Positions 8,684-18,540 of a DNA stretch of 25,550 nucleotides are shown here, in pieces. Where the stretch lies: positions 1 through 25,550 of the forward strand of contig LWCA01000497.1 in NCBI GenBank assembly GCA_001642005.1. The letters are read 5' to 3'. The notes beneath the pieces are model-generated. The model saw only the letters and a program-made list of their open reading frames with translations, made no database searches and was not told the origin of the DNA. The position numbers were made by a program, and so were the translations under genes. The stretch is from Intoshia linei. Its lineage: Eukaryota; Orthonectida; Rhopaluridae. How positions within the stretch are numbered: position 1 is the first letter of the stretch; each line of letters begins with the position of its first letter.

Positions 8684-11600
8684 TTAAAACACGCCCGAGG
8701 CAAAGAGTTTTAACAGTGCTTTGTCTTTAAACATGACATTTTCAGAAACAAAATGCATTTTTGGTTCACAATTTTTTTTGTACACAGTCATAAAGTGACC
8801 TACAGACTTGATTTGTAAAATATCTATACATATACGTCGCACAATTGGTTCAAGTGATCGTTTAGAATAGCTTGTAATATCTTCATAATTTATCTAAAAT
8901 AAAAATAATTATTTTTATTAATATTACTTATAATTACTAAACATAAACTACCCTTTATTAACATTATTATTACAAAAAAACTAAAATAAAATAGTAACTA
9001 ATTATTAGTTTCTACAATTAAATTAAATGAAAATAATCAATAAATCACAAAACTATCGATCTTGGATAACTTTTGCACTAACAAACTAGCTGCTGCAGCA
9101 CTTTGAGATGGTGGAATATGGCACAATTTTGAATCCATTAAACATATATCAATCAAATATTTTGATGCCAAATATTCAATATGCGACAACTATAAAAAAA
9201 ATAAAAAATAAAACAAATAATAATGCCTTCAATGGTCTTGTATTCTTTTTAAGAAAATTCAAGGCAGTAGGACGTCCTAAACGCATTTCAAGAACCGTTA
9301 AAATGTCAATTTCCATATTTTGAATGTCGTCTGATGTAAAAATATTATCGGTAACATACAAAAAATCCTCATAGGGTGGAATAAGCAATTCTTCGAATTT
9401 ACCACCAATCAATATTACAGAACATGCGACAATTTGAATGTCTTCCTTATTTATATCAACAATCTAAATGAAATGTTTAATTATACAATACATAAACAGA
9501 GAGCATTATACATACATGTATATAAGTGGTTCCGGCATTGGGGTCCCGGGACCCCTTGGGTCCAAGATTCAAATAAAACATAAAAAAAAATGTATGGGAG
9601 AATTTTTAGCATTTATTTAAATTATTACATTATTATTATTTAAAAAATCCCACTTTTATCCTGCCAATAATCAAATTTAATATAAAATACAATTTCAAAC
9701 TTTAAGTGAAAAATCGACTTTTACCGATATTTATTTGAAAACCACGATTTTACCCACCCTTAAGGGAAATATTCTCTTTTTCCAATATTTTTTTGAAAAA
9801 TCCCATTTTACAAAATCTATAAGCAACAACTTCTAATCCTAAATTAAAATAAAAAATTTTATTATTTGAATCTGGAACCACTGATGTATATGTAAGTGTC
9901 GTAAATTATATTTTAAGGGTTTATTGGTGAGGTTTTAAAATTGCCAATATTAAATATTTGTTAAAAAGTTGTTAAAATTACATTACAACGTAAAAAATGC
10001 AGTTTTATTTTTAAAATTTTTTAGGTAATAATTATAGATAAAATAATCCATAAAACTTACTACATACGTCATGTTACACGACACGTAAAAGTTATGTATA
10101 AACAACTTCAGATAAATTATATAAACCTGCATGTATCTATCTAATAGAGAAACTGACAATTGAAACGTAGAAGCGTCCATTTCGAAACGGGAGCATACTT
10201 GAAGCATCCATTCAACCACCACGCTCCTTACTGCGCTATTGAAGTGTGTCTTTTCAAGAAAATAATTTTTTCGAATACTTAATACACTCTATTTAAAAAT
10301 TATTTAAAATAAAACAAATTAATACAAGAATTAAATTAAAATTTTAAATTTTATAAAAAATTAAAATATTGTACATAAAAACCTCTAATTTAAATAAGTA
10401 ATTATAAATATCATCTGTATAATCAGGCAAATTTATAGATCGTGTTCCATCGTAAGATACTTTTGTATTCTAAATTCTGGTTAATTTTTTTCAATTTTCG
10501 TAAATATGTGCGTAAAAAGTCAAAACTGGAAAAATTGATGCACCAGTATTAAAATTTTAATTTCCTACAAAATTTTACAAGACTGGTGCTAGTTTCAACG
10601 TTCAATTCGCTATTATAAAATTAATATATTAACCGCTAATTTTGCTGTGACATTTGCCTTCTGTTTTTCAACTTCCGGTTTTATTGAAACTTTGTGACAA
10701 TCCTTATTCTTTAAAGCCTTTATAAAAAAATTTAATAAAACATTTTCAAATTAAAAATTAATATAAACTACACGGTGCATTTATAATGAGTCTAAATTTT
10801 CATTTAAGTTAAATTTTTTTTTCGGGTGAAATTTTAACCCGACATAATATTTGATATCCATATATCTGATTAAATCGAGCCAAGTAACTTGGTTTCAATT
10901 CAAAATCTAAAAAGTGAAATTTACGGCTGCTTAATGAATTGTCTGAATACCAAAGGATATTAAGTTAATAAACTATTAAAAATCTATGGTAACAATTAAA
11001 TTTTCAATGAAATCTCTGAAATTTAAAATCGGTTATACTGTAAAAATGATCATTGAGCATCAAAGGAACGTGCCTTCTATTACTTATTTACTTATTACTA
11101 TTATTTAAAATTTTTGGATTAATACTTTAGAATAAGACCAAATTAAATTTCAATTTTACTCATGTGTAACAAAATATAACAAAAGTAAATGAAATTTAAA
11201 CAACCTGAATGTGTTAATACAGTGATTCTCAACCCGTGTTCCGAATGTTCCAAAATTTAATTGGGGTTCCGTGAAATATAAATGCTATATTTTTCAATTT
11301 AAAGTTTTTCAAAATAAATAAATTAAAAAGTTTCTAAATTAATAAACAAAATCATATTTTGATATGTTTTTTTAATTAAGATAAATACGATCGGTCAACT
11401 TAATTAAAATACCTTTTAGAATTTAAAAATATTTATTCTAAGCCAGTTTGTCTGATTTCCTATAATTTAATTTTGCATTTTAATATATTCAGTACTTATT
11501 TTGAACAAAACAAGTCATAAAATTTGTGATAAATAGATTAATGTTATATTAGTGGTTCTTATCGTTACGTATTAACTAGGAAAGATCCAAATTATAATCT

Positions 11601-12136
11601 TACTTGCATTGATAGCAATTAAGCATAAGAAACGGACAAAGCTGCTGTCGATAGAAGAAGAACTTCGTGTATGTCTCTTAAAAACACGTGCAAAAATTAA
11701 AAACCTCGGTAAAAAATATCAAGCCCAAATATCTCATTGAGAAAGAAAAATAAATTTCTTTATTAAAACATTTATGTTTTCAATATTAGAAGCGTAAGTT
11801 TTAATTAAAAATCAAATTGTTATATATATGCGACAGCGAAAAAAATTTTTGATCATGCTTTGCATTTTTTGAAAGTTCATAAGGGTTCCGCGCAGTAAAA
11901 AAAATTGAGAAACACTGTGTTAATATATGATACATGATAAATATATGCATTACCTTTACATCCTTGGCATTTTTCAGTATACCACGAGCATTACTAATAT
12001 TTCCAAACGCCTTACGACTCGTAATTTCTTTTTTGGCGTTTAGTTTTTGGTGGCCATTTAAATCATATCCAATATTCTCGATATCTTGAATTTTAAACTA
12101 AAATAATAAATACTTTGAAATCAAGCTATATACCAT
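8684..12136 (-). CDS. CCNB: G2/mitotic-specific cyclin B, complete, eight coding exons, 356 aa
   Basis: Activates CDK1 at G2/M and is destroyed by the APC/C. Coding exons in order on the minus strand are 12136-12134 (ATG only), 12097-11954, 10717-10634, 10469-10383, 10288-10127, 9463-9227, 9189-9049 and 8893-8684, all joining in phase 0 (1,071 nt with TAA). Residues 29-37, RKAFGNISN, are a destruction box with the cyclin B-type spacing. Cyclin fold 1 contains VRSVVVEWMLQVCSRFEMDA and LLDRYMQ. KFEE, PPYEDFLYVTDN and the cyclin B signature LGRPTALNFLKK follow, then the C-terminal fold with HIPPSQSAAAASLL and YEDITSYSKRSLEPIV. Length is a little short for the family because the N-terminus is compact. 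The F in the D-box resembles cyclin B3, so B versus B3 is open. Two introns carry hAT insertions. One intron uses GC-AG or is only 25 bp. Confidence 0.93.
9190..9226 (-). other. Unusual cyclin intron: 37-bp GC-AG (or 25-bp GT-AG)
   Basis: After ...CCATTGAAG the sequence reads GCATTATTATTTGTTTTATT and ends in TTTATAG. A GC donor at 9226 gives a 37-bp intron, the size typical here, and makes the segment after FLKK exactly as long (18 residues up to the conserved YL) as in vertebrate cyclin B. Using the GT at 9214 gives a 25-bp intron and four extra residues (ALLF). Either outcome is rare. No in-frame stop forbids intron retention, but retention would insert a run of phenylalanine, leucine and isoleucine. 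Confidence 0.75.
9524..9883. mobile_element. hAT-type miniature element (360 bp) in a cyclin intron
   Basis: The ends AAGTGGTTCC and GGAACCACTG are inverted with one terminal mismatch and are flanked by a perfect 8-bp duplication, ATGTATAT, at 9516-9523 and 9884-9891, diagnostic of hAT elements. Near the left end lies a GC-rich palindrome, GGGGTCCCGGGACCCC. The interior (about 9640-9810) holds copies of the AAAATCC..TTTTACC..CCTTAAGGG unit that also forms the array at 7180-8470. It has no coding sequence, so a full-length relative must have supplied transposase. Confidence 0.9.
10718..11219. other. Left part of the 1,236-bp second cyclin intron
   Basis: No exon-like sequence is visible on either strand. 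It contains the 17-base string also found at 44-60, and A+T-rich DNA. Without the hAT insertion to its right the intron would be about 530 bp, still much longer than the other introns, so older insertions are likely buried here. Confidence 0.5.
11220..11917. mobile_element. Internally deleted hAT transposon (698 bp) in a cyclin intron
   Basis: The left end CAGTGATTCTCAACCCGTGT and right end AAAAATTGAGAAACACTG form hAT-type inverted termini. A perfect 8-bp duplication, TGTTAATA, flanks it (11212-11219 and 11918-11925). Near the right end, on the plus strand, is the tail of a hAT transposase (see the 11618-11740 entry). The rest of the transposase, including the BED finger and catalytic core, is gone, so this is a deletion derivative. 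The perfect duplication argues for a fairly recent insertion. It sits antisense to the cyclin gene. Confidence 0.93.
11618..11740 (+). pseudogene. hAT transposase C-terminal remnant (ZBED5/FAM200-like)
   Basis: Forty codons encode IKHKKRTKLLSIEEELRVCL, then a basic segment ending KKYQAQISH and a stop. This is the hAT dimerisation-domain tail: the order R/K-L-(x)3-E-D/E-LRxxL, then K-x-x-x-QAxxSH, is characteristic of the animal hAT transposases that gave rise to ZBED5 and FAM200. Upstream of it the frame is closed by stops, so the conserved LTSIK-type lead-in is only partly kept. It lies within the 698-bp hAT element and has no start codon of its own. Confidence 0.8.
12098..12133 (-). other. 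36-bp first cyclin intron following an ATG-only exon
   Basis: On the minus strand ATG (12136-12134) is followed at once by GTATATAGC..., ending TTATTTTAG before TTTAAAATTC. The next exon is open and conserved but has no in-frame ATG before the destruction box, so a start must be spliced on. This donor supplies one in phase 0 with the window's commonest intron size. Sequence upstream would be 5' UTR. Confidence 0.75.
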
Positions 12137-14803
12137 ATCTGATGTGATTAAATCGTTAATATGCTAAAATCATGATTAAATGATGTTATTTAAAAATAAA
12201 TGAAAAACCTGTTTAAAAAATTTGTAGAATGGATTTGATGTTGATATAGAAATGGTTGTTCTAATTTGGCGCCAAACTAATCTATAGCCACATTTATTTA
12301 TACATATTTGTTGCTACACTATTTGTTTACATGAATTAGATTATTAATTGACTAGCTTAGCTGTTATGTACTTCGTACAAACGGTATTTAGCTTTTCTGA
12401 GAGGCGATTTTTCAAGTCATTGGTGACTCAATAGACAATGAATGTATGATTTTAAAAACATCTACAAATTACAAACAACAATCAAGTTATACTCTAAAAA
12501 ATAGTAATTAGTTAATTATTAAATTAGTTAATTAAGCAACGCAACGTCGTTACTGACTTTTTTGAAAAACTGTTTTTAACATCGTGATCTGCGTTCAAAA
12601 ATACACCACACCTAACTACTCCGTCTTTCAAATTCTCAAAATTTAAAAATGATGTGAATGTTGAACCCTAATGTACAATGTAGAGAAATTTTGATAGTCA
12701 TGTAACAATAACAAGTTGTTATTAACTATTAATCAATGCTTCACTACCGCATAATCTCCATGTGATTGTTGGATAAATAAATTTATCTATAACAACTATA
12801 AGCGATATTGTGTATTTCACTTTTTAATAAATTCAAATTTACAAATTGATTCCTATTTGGTAATTTTATTTTTATATATTCTATGCGTTTTACAATGTAA
12901 TGTAATTATTTATATTGTATAATATATTAAAATATTTCTTACATGTTTTTTTTAGTGACTTAACTAATTTTTTTAGTACTGTACCGTGTCAACGTTTTTC
13001 AAATCTTATATGTGTAGTTAAAATAAAATTTAAAATCACTGAATCAAAAGAACTATTACTACTACTGCTGATATTTATTTCTAAAAATTAATTTCGAACT
13101 AAAAATAATCATTTTACTATTTTGCTGTCTAGTGCAATTTTATGTACTATTTAAAATTATTATTCTAAATTCATCCAATAACTATTTTCTAAGTCTCAGG
13201 AACCCTGCAATAAACAAATAGCTCATATAAAATACATAATATAATACTTAACCTTAGTTAATGAAGTTTTAATACTTTTTTTGTGATTGGGTATAAAAGG
13301 TTTATTTTGACTTCATGATTTTTTTAAATTTTTTTGTTGTAATATGCTCAAAAACATTTTCATTATATTTTAAACTACATACATGAAAAACACAAAAAAG
13401 TTGACACGTTAATGCACTGCCTATTATTTTTGGTACATGTATAATGCGGGTATCAGCACAGATTAGAAATATTTATTGAATTGTAATGTCACCATCAATA
13501 TTGCAGTAGTAGTTATTACACTATTTAATAAGCTAGTGTTGGTGATACACTAATTATACTATGCAATAATATAGGTAGATTCCTATTTGACAATGTGTCT
13601 CGCATGTGATAAATACATCAATATAATTAATGTAGTTTGACCAGCGCGGAGATATTATCTTGATATCAGAATTTAAAAATCACTATTTTTGTATGCAATC
13701 TACAAACTAGGGAGTAATAATTTCGAGTAATTTTTACTCAACGTTATATATCCCAAACACGTAACAGTCTGTGCGTTTTGTCTGTTAGATATAGATAGAA
13801 AGATTAGAAAAAGGTATAAGATTAAATTTCTGTAATATGTACATGAATGCTATGGCAGTGTTTCCCAAATCCGCAGGTCATTATGAATTTTGTAATGAAT
13901 GAAGAATGCAAAGGAGTAGTTATGTATATAAATATTTGTTGGTAATTATATCGTAAACGTCAGAAAAAACAATTTTATGTAATTAACTTGTAATTATTAA
14001 TACAAGTTATTGGTAAAAATATTTAACAATCCCTGTTTACTTTGAGAAAATTCTGTTCTTCACTGTTGTACATATATTACATTTTAAAACGATATTTTTC
14101 TGAATATAATAGTGATTGACTGCTTCCTTACATATGTTCATGGTTGCATCGAAAATTTTATAATGTCTATTTGAACAGTGAATGTGCCCAAAAATAACCA
14201 AATACTTTTTATAAAATTCTGACGCTTATTTTCAATCGTGCGTGATGGTGTATCCTGGATATTTTCTTAAAATGGCCCAAAGTATTTTGAACAAATATTT
14301 GAAAACATACGTTAACAGTTAAAAATAAGTCTTTTGTTCAAGTAGATTTTAGTTGGATTTACAGTGCGTTATGACTTACATACATTCAAATATACTTACA
14401 ATTTCATGATAAATGACGGTTTTTATTATACTTTATACTTATTTTTATTTATTCGATTGCTTTTTAAGTCTATATAACAACTACTGCATATAACATCGAT
14501 AACAGATATGTTATGAAAGGGCAATATGAATAGTAAATATATTTAAAAAGAAAAAGGCACGAACATTTTCATCGGAAAAATCTTATGATTATATATTTTA
14601 CTTGTTACTATATTATGAACAAAACCGACTAATTTCAGTAATTTTTTATATTTTTTGGTGATATATTTGGAAATTGCATAAAAATATTGTAGGTGGTTGT
14701 GATATTATTTATTATACAGTGCTATTTGCTCACTATTATGCATATTTTGTCAGGTTGACTAATTACCGCTAAAATATTTTTTTATTTATAAAATTTGGTC
14801 ACA
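12137..14803. other. Gene-poor region upstream of cyclin B
   Basis: I see no exon chain or RNA gene on either strand. It contains the decayed repeat-module start at 12351-12415 and a diverged repeat near 12600. CAGTGTTTCCCAAATCCGCA near 13856 looks like a single hAT end with no partner found. GTGTCAACGTTTTTCA near 12988 and GAAAAACACAAAAAAGTTGA near 13384 are a weak inverted pair. The cyclin promoter should lie at the left edge. Confidence 0.45.
12351..12415 (+). repeat. Decayed start of the dispersed repeat module, copy D
   Basis: ACTAGCTTAGCTGTTATGTA followed by CTTCGTACAAACGG matches the first 40 or so bases of copies at 3464 and 25047 with several substitutions. Similarity then fades within about 65 bp, after GAGAGGCGATTTTT. 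Confidence 0.6.
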
Positions 14804-14811
14804 CCCTAGTG

Positions 14812-15479
14812 CAGTGCTTCTCAAACTTTTTTGAACATTCACCTCCAATGAAACAATTATTATGACATGTCGTAATTGTGTAGGTATACACAATTTGCAC
14901 TAATTAAATTTGAGTACACATGACGTCTTCACGTGATCACATCATTTTAAATTTTCATTTGTTTTAGGAATCATAAATAATGCATGGTATTTTCAATATT
15001 TTCATGAGAGTAAACATGTTTAAATCTACGTTGTAGATACCATTATCATTTAGAAATAAAATAATATAGTAATTGTGATTGGCATAATTTATTTATTGAT
15101 AAGAATATTAGTTAGATGAGCAACTTTAAAAAAAATTGATTGTCAATTTGGTTAAACTGAATGTATGAAAGGGTTAAGTCAATTTTGTACACGAAACATC
15201 TAAATTTGGTATTTTCTTTTTGAATCAGATAGAGATTTCTAATATAAAATTTTGATAAAATTAGATTTTTCAGAAAAATTATTGGTAAAAGGTTATTATT
15301 TCCTTAAGGGTTAGTAAAATTGGGTTTTTTCTTTTGGGATCTGATAGAGGGATTTTTTAATCTAGAAGATTGGTAAAATTGGATTTTTTCATTAAGGATT
15401 AGTAAAATTTATCATTTACCTCTAATCATCTAAAATTTTAGTATTCACCTTAAAATATTTACCCCCATGAGAAGCGCTG
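14812..15479. mobile_element. hAT-type non-autonomous element (668 bp)
   Basis: The left end CAGTGCTTCTCAAACTTTTT and right end ATGAGAAGCGCTG are inverted with a few mismatches and carry the CAGTG/C-type hAT terminus. Flanking octamers are CCCTAGTG (14804-14811) and CTCTAATG (15480-15487), 6 of 8 identical, in line with an ageing target duplication. Subterminal ATTCACCT occurs near the left end, as the motif ATTCACCTCCAATG, and near the right end as ATTCACCTTAAA. The right half holds the TTACCAACCCTTAAGGG unit in reverse orientation (about 15290-15420). No transposase is encoded. Confidence 0.85.
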
Positions 15480-15487
15480 CTCTAATG

Positions 15488-15798
15488 TGTAGTTTTTGGT
15501 TTAAATTAAATTTCTAATAGACTCACTTAATCGGGCCACTTTAATTTAAAAGGATATATTCGAATGTCATTATGCAAAAGTATTACCTCATTTTCCGAAT
15601 GATGAGAATTATACAGATTAATAAATATATTTGAGACTAACCTAAAATATAGGGGATTAATCTATTAGATATTAATGGTATGGGTATAATATGCGATTTT
15701 ATAGTTTTGCTATTTCAATGAATACGTGTGATTTGACGACGGCCATCACTTAATCTTATTTTATTTTTAAATTTTAGCTAACGTACTAAATATAATTA
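15488..15798 (+). promoter_or_regulatory. 5' region of the CCCH zinc-finger gene
   Basis: Contains the likely promoter and 5' UTR. TATTTTTAAATTTTAG just before CTAACGTACT (about 15761-15778) is a good 3' splice site 20 bases before the ATG, so a 5' UTR intron is likely. I see no start codon or coding exon in this stretch. Confidence 0.4.
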
Positions 15799-16713
15799 AT
15801 GGATTCAACACGTGATAGATATAACGATAAATCAAACAGTTCGGGTGGTCAAGGTTCAGACCCTTCCAAAATATGCCGCGATTTTTTGGCAGGCAGGTGC
15901 AATCGACGTACTTGTAAATTTAGTCATGCTGCAGAAGCTCCAGGAAATAATGATTCCTCTAGACAACCAAGAATTTGCCAAGATTTTATAAACGGGAAAT
16001 GTAATCGATATAGTTGCAAATTCAGCCACGAGTCACAAGAAGGCGGTACTCCCCGCCCACGTGGTATAAGGCCAGATAACAACCAATCGTCGGGTGGTTG
16101 TACTTATTATACTAAGGGATTTTGTAGTATTCCTGGTTGCACTCACAGTGGAAATTCATACTTAAGAAACGATAAAAGTTTTGGACCTCCATCATTCGCA
16201 TCTGCTAATAACGATGTTGATTATAGAAGACCACAAAAATCGAGTCAATGGAATGCGCCCCAAGATTCATATGGACATAACAGAAGTGCGCGCCAACGGA
16301 GCCCAATGAGAAGTTACGGTAATCCTGGACCAAGGCCAACTAAGGATATTAACAGTGAATGTCCCAATTGTTTATGCTTTGAAGAAGAAAATGTTTTGCT
16401 ACGTAGATCACTACATGAATTAACTGATGAGTTTAATGCTTTGAAACAGGGTAGACAAAGCAAGCCAAATGGTTCTTTTGATAGTTCGTTTAAATCAAAG
16501 CCTGGATATTCTGATACTACATCCATTTCTAATGTTCCATCGGGTGGATACAGAAATACTCCTTATAGTGGACAACCACGTCCAACTGGAAATGTACACG
16601 CGAATAAACCTCAAGAATACTCTGCTGGTGCAATGACTAATCCCTATTCAGCATATAATGCATATTCATCAAACTATCCTAGCCCAGCCGGTCAATATCA
16701 ACAGAAATATTAA
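15799..16713 (+). CDS. CCCH-type zinc-finger RNA-binding protein, ZC3H10-like, 304 aa, one coding exon
   Basis: Probably binds RNA through its zinc fingers; ZC3H10 relatives act in mRNA and microRNA control. Two canonical C-x7-C-x4-C-x3-H fingers are present: C26/C34/C39/H43 (ICRDFLAGRCNRRTCKFSH) and C60/C68/C73/H77 (ICQDFINGKCNRYSCKFSH). A third, C101/C109/C114/H116, keeps C-x7-C-x4-C but the histidine follows after one residue, so it may be a degenerate finger. A short coiled coil (EEENVLLRRSLHELTDEFNA, about 195-217) follows, as in ZC3H10, and the C-terminus is low-complexity in S, P, Y, G and N. The ATG is the first in the frame. Codon use is richer in G+C than flanking DNA. It ends 47 bp from the end of NME5 on the other strand. 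MBNL-like proteins are a less likely alternative. Confidence 0.88.
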   Translation: MDSTRDRYNDKSNSSGGQGSDPSKICRDFLAGRCNRRTCKFSHAAEAPGNNDSSRQPRICQDFINGKCNRYSCKFSHESQEGGTPRPRGIRPDNNQSSGGCTYYTKGFCSIPGCTHSGNSYLRNDKSFGPPSFASANNDVDYRRPQKSSQWNAPQDSYGHNRSARQRSPMRSYGNPGPRPTKDINSECPNCLCFEEENVLLRRSLHELTDEFNALKQGRQSKPNGSFDSSFKSKPGYSDTTSISNVPSGGYRNTPYSGQPRPTGNVHANKPQEYSAGAMTNPYSAYNAYSSNYPSPAGQYQQKY

Positions 16714-16759
16714 CTTAATTTAAATAATGATGTAAAACTAGGAATACAATTAAAATTAT

Positions 16760-17495
16760 TTAATTATTAACGGAAATGTTTGGTTTATTTGGGTTATTGT
16801 TCAACAACCATTCTGCTAGCCAGGTCTAAATTTTATTTTCATTTTTTTAAACATAATTTACTATGGGGTTTTCAGGTTTTTCTTTGCACAACTTTGTCAA
16901 TCCCTCGACAAGCGTATCGTTGACATTGTTGATGAAATATTTCTCTAAATTAACATTCTTTGAGTCTACTTTGCCTATATTTTAATTATTATTAGTTTGA
17001 AATTAATTACTGTTTGGGAAAAAAAAATTAATTTCATCTACTACTGAGGATGCTTTGTTTGTTCCATGTACAGCGTTTCGTCTTTCGTCAGTTCCATAGA
17101 TTGCTCTTATACTAGTGCAAGTTAAATATTATATATTTCAAATTTCACCTGTCTGGAACTGTTTCCCTTGCCAATTCACTGTCATTTGGTCCAATTAATT
17201 TTTTCCAATCTTCAACTGCATTTTCTTTAGCCAAATCATATACTACAATTAACCCTTTACACATGTATGCTACTAAAGCTGGGAAAAACATTCGCCCATA
17301 ATGTTCTTTATAAAAATCGCTTACTTGTTCTGGAGGTAGCTTTACACATTTTTTCTAAAATTATTATTTTATCAACTTTTCGTTTACTTGTAATATAGTG
17401 AACCCTGATCTTAATATTATATCTTCAATTTCGTGTGCACGTTCGTAGGCGTCAGGTTTTATTATAGCCAAAGTTCTTTCAATATTAATCTTCAT
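16760..17495 (-). CDS. NME5: NME5, nucleoside diphosphate kinase-like cilium/flagellum protein, five exons, 197 aa
   Basis: NME5 is a radial-spoke-associated protein of motile cilia and sperm tails. Exons 17495-17388, 17354-17149, 17111-17011, 16974-16862 and 16825-16760 join in frame across introns of 33, 37, 36, 36 and 36 bp. The NDK fold starts at residue 5 (ERTLAIIKPDAYERAHEIED), continues ILRSGFTILQ and HYGRMFFPALVAYMCKG, and reaches NAVHG with H120 in the active-site position. The C-terminal DPY-30-like helix pair, the mark of NME5 over other NDKs, reads NDTLVEGLTKLCKEKPENPI then TWLAEWLLNNNPNKP. Human NME5 is 212 aa, with a longer N-terminus and tail. Whether it has kinase activity is uncertain in the family. 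It is convergent with the zinc-finger gene. Confidence 0.95.
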
Positions 17496-17810
17496 ATTCG
17501 TTTGTTTTGGTTACTTTGTAATGGTAATTGTATCTACTGATTATTTTAGTTTAATTATTTATATTGTAACATCAAAATTTAAATATTTGTTTAATTTTAA
17601 TTGATTTTAGATTTAGGTGTGACGTTGAGATCTTGTAAACGCTTAATGACTATTTTTTGATCATTTGACAGTTTTTTCTATAGAATTAATTGAGTAAACG
17701 ATTTTGTTTTTTTTGTTTCATTTAATATACAGTATTCTATATAACTCGCCATTAATTTTAAATAAAAATAAATAATTTACAAGATGATACCTTCTAGACT
17801 ATTTTTAATA
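17496..17810. other. NME5 upstream region
   Basis: Presumed promoter and 5' UTR of NME5, reading leftwards. No gene or RNA is seen, and no X-box motif for RFX ciliary control can be identified with confidence. Confidence 0.35.
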
Positions 17811-18540
17811 GAATGAGAGCTGGCCATAAAAATTTTAAAGATAGGGTCTCAATTATGTTTTGCTCAAATTTTGATGGTTCTCATAAACTCAAACCGATTT
17901 TTATAGATAGATCATTTAAACCTAGATGTTACAAAGGATTTAACTATTAAAATTATATACAATATTTTACATACAAAAGAGCATAGATGACTAGTGATAT
18001 GGTTAATCGTTTTTTTAACAAATTTAATACCGACTGTGAAAAAAATTTACTCTTAATGGGCAATAGCCCAGCTCACAAATTAACGGTTATCTTATAAAAC
18101 ATTCAAATAATGTTTTTGCCTCCCAATTCCACTAGAATAATTCAACCAATGGATAGAGGGATAATCCATTCATTTAAATCAAAATTCGATAAAAAAATTA
18201 TCATTTATTTTGAATTGTTTTAAACATTTACATAATAATCAGAATCAGCTTGTAAATTATGAAAAAATACCTGATTACAAATGTTATAAAGTCGCTAAAT
18301 ATTCATGACCTCATCACGGAAGAAGAATTTATAAACATTGAATATACTGAAAAAGATGATTTTTACGTTTAACATATACTCCTGGTTTAGACGAACAATT
18401 TGAAAATTTTAAGATTATTATCGATACATCGGTTATTAAAACAACTTCAAATGAATTTATACATTCACTTCAAATTGTAGAAAAATTTTTGTATTTGAAG
18501 GAGGATTGGATATAATTTATATTAACTAATATGTAAATTA
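17811..18540 (+). pseudogene. Decayed Tigger/pogo transposase, copy 1
   Basis: A broken reading of the DDE domain runs through three frames. Segments MRAGHKNFKDRVSIMFCSN and GSHKLKPIFIDRSFKPRCYK match the family's R-x-T-x-L-x-x-N...G-x-x-KLxPLxIGxSxxPRCFK block. VNRFFNKFNTDCEKNLLLMG follows, with the second catalytic aspartate changed (LLLMGNSPAHK in place of LLxDNxxAH). MFLPPNSTRIIQPMDRGII carries the third aspartate. Stops and frameshifts separate the blocks, so it is inactive. It differs clearly in sequence from the Tigger copy at 19196-21551, so the two are separate families. I could not find its terminal repeats. Confidence 0.85.

Noticed and set aside
9108-9323. Plus-strand open frame
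   Set aside because: It is the shadow of two cyclin exons and the short intron on the minus strand.
12977-13415. Possible inverted pair around CCGTGTCAACG and GTTGACACG
   Set aside because: Only about 10 bases pair before breaking down, and there is no target duplication.
13856-13875. Single hAT-like end CAGTGTTTCCCAAATCCGCA
   Set aside because: No inverted partner or 8-bp duplication found, so no element can be defined.
16314-16526. Minus-strand open frame
   Set aside because: Antisense to the coiled-coil part of the zinc-finger gene.
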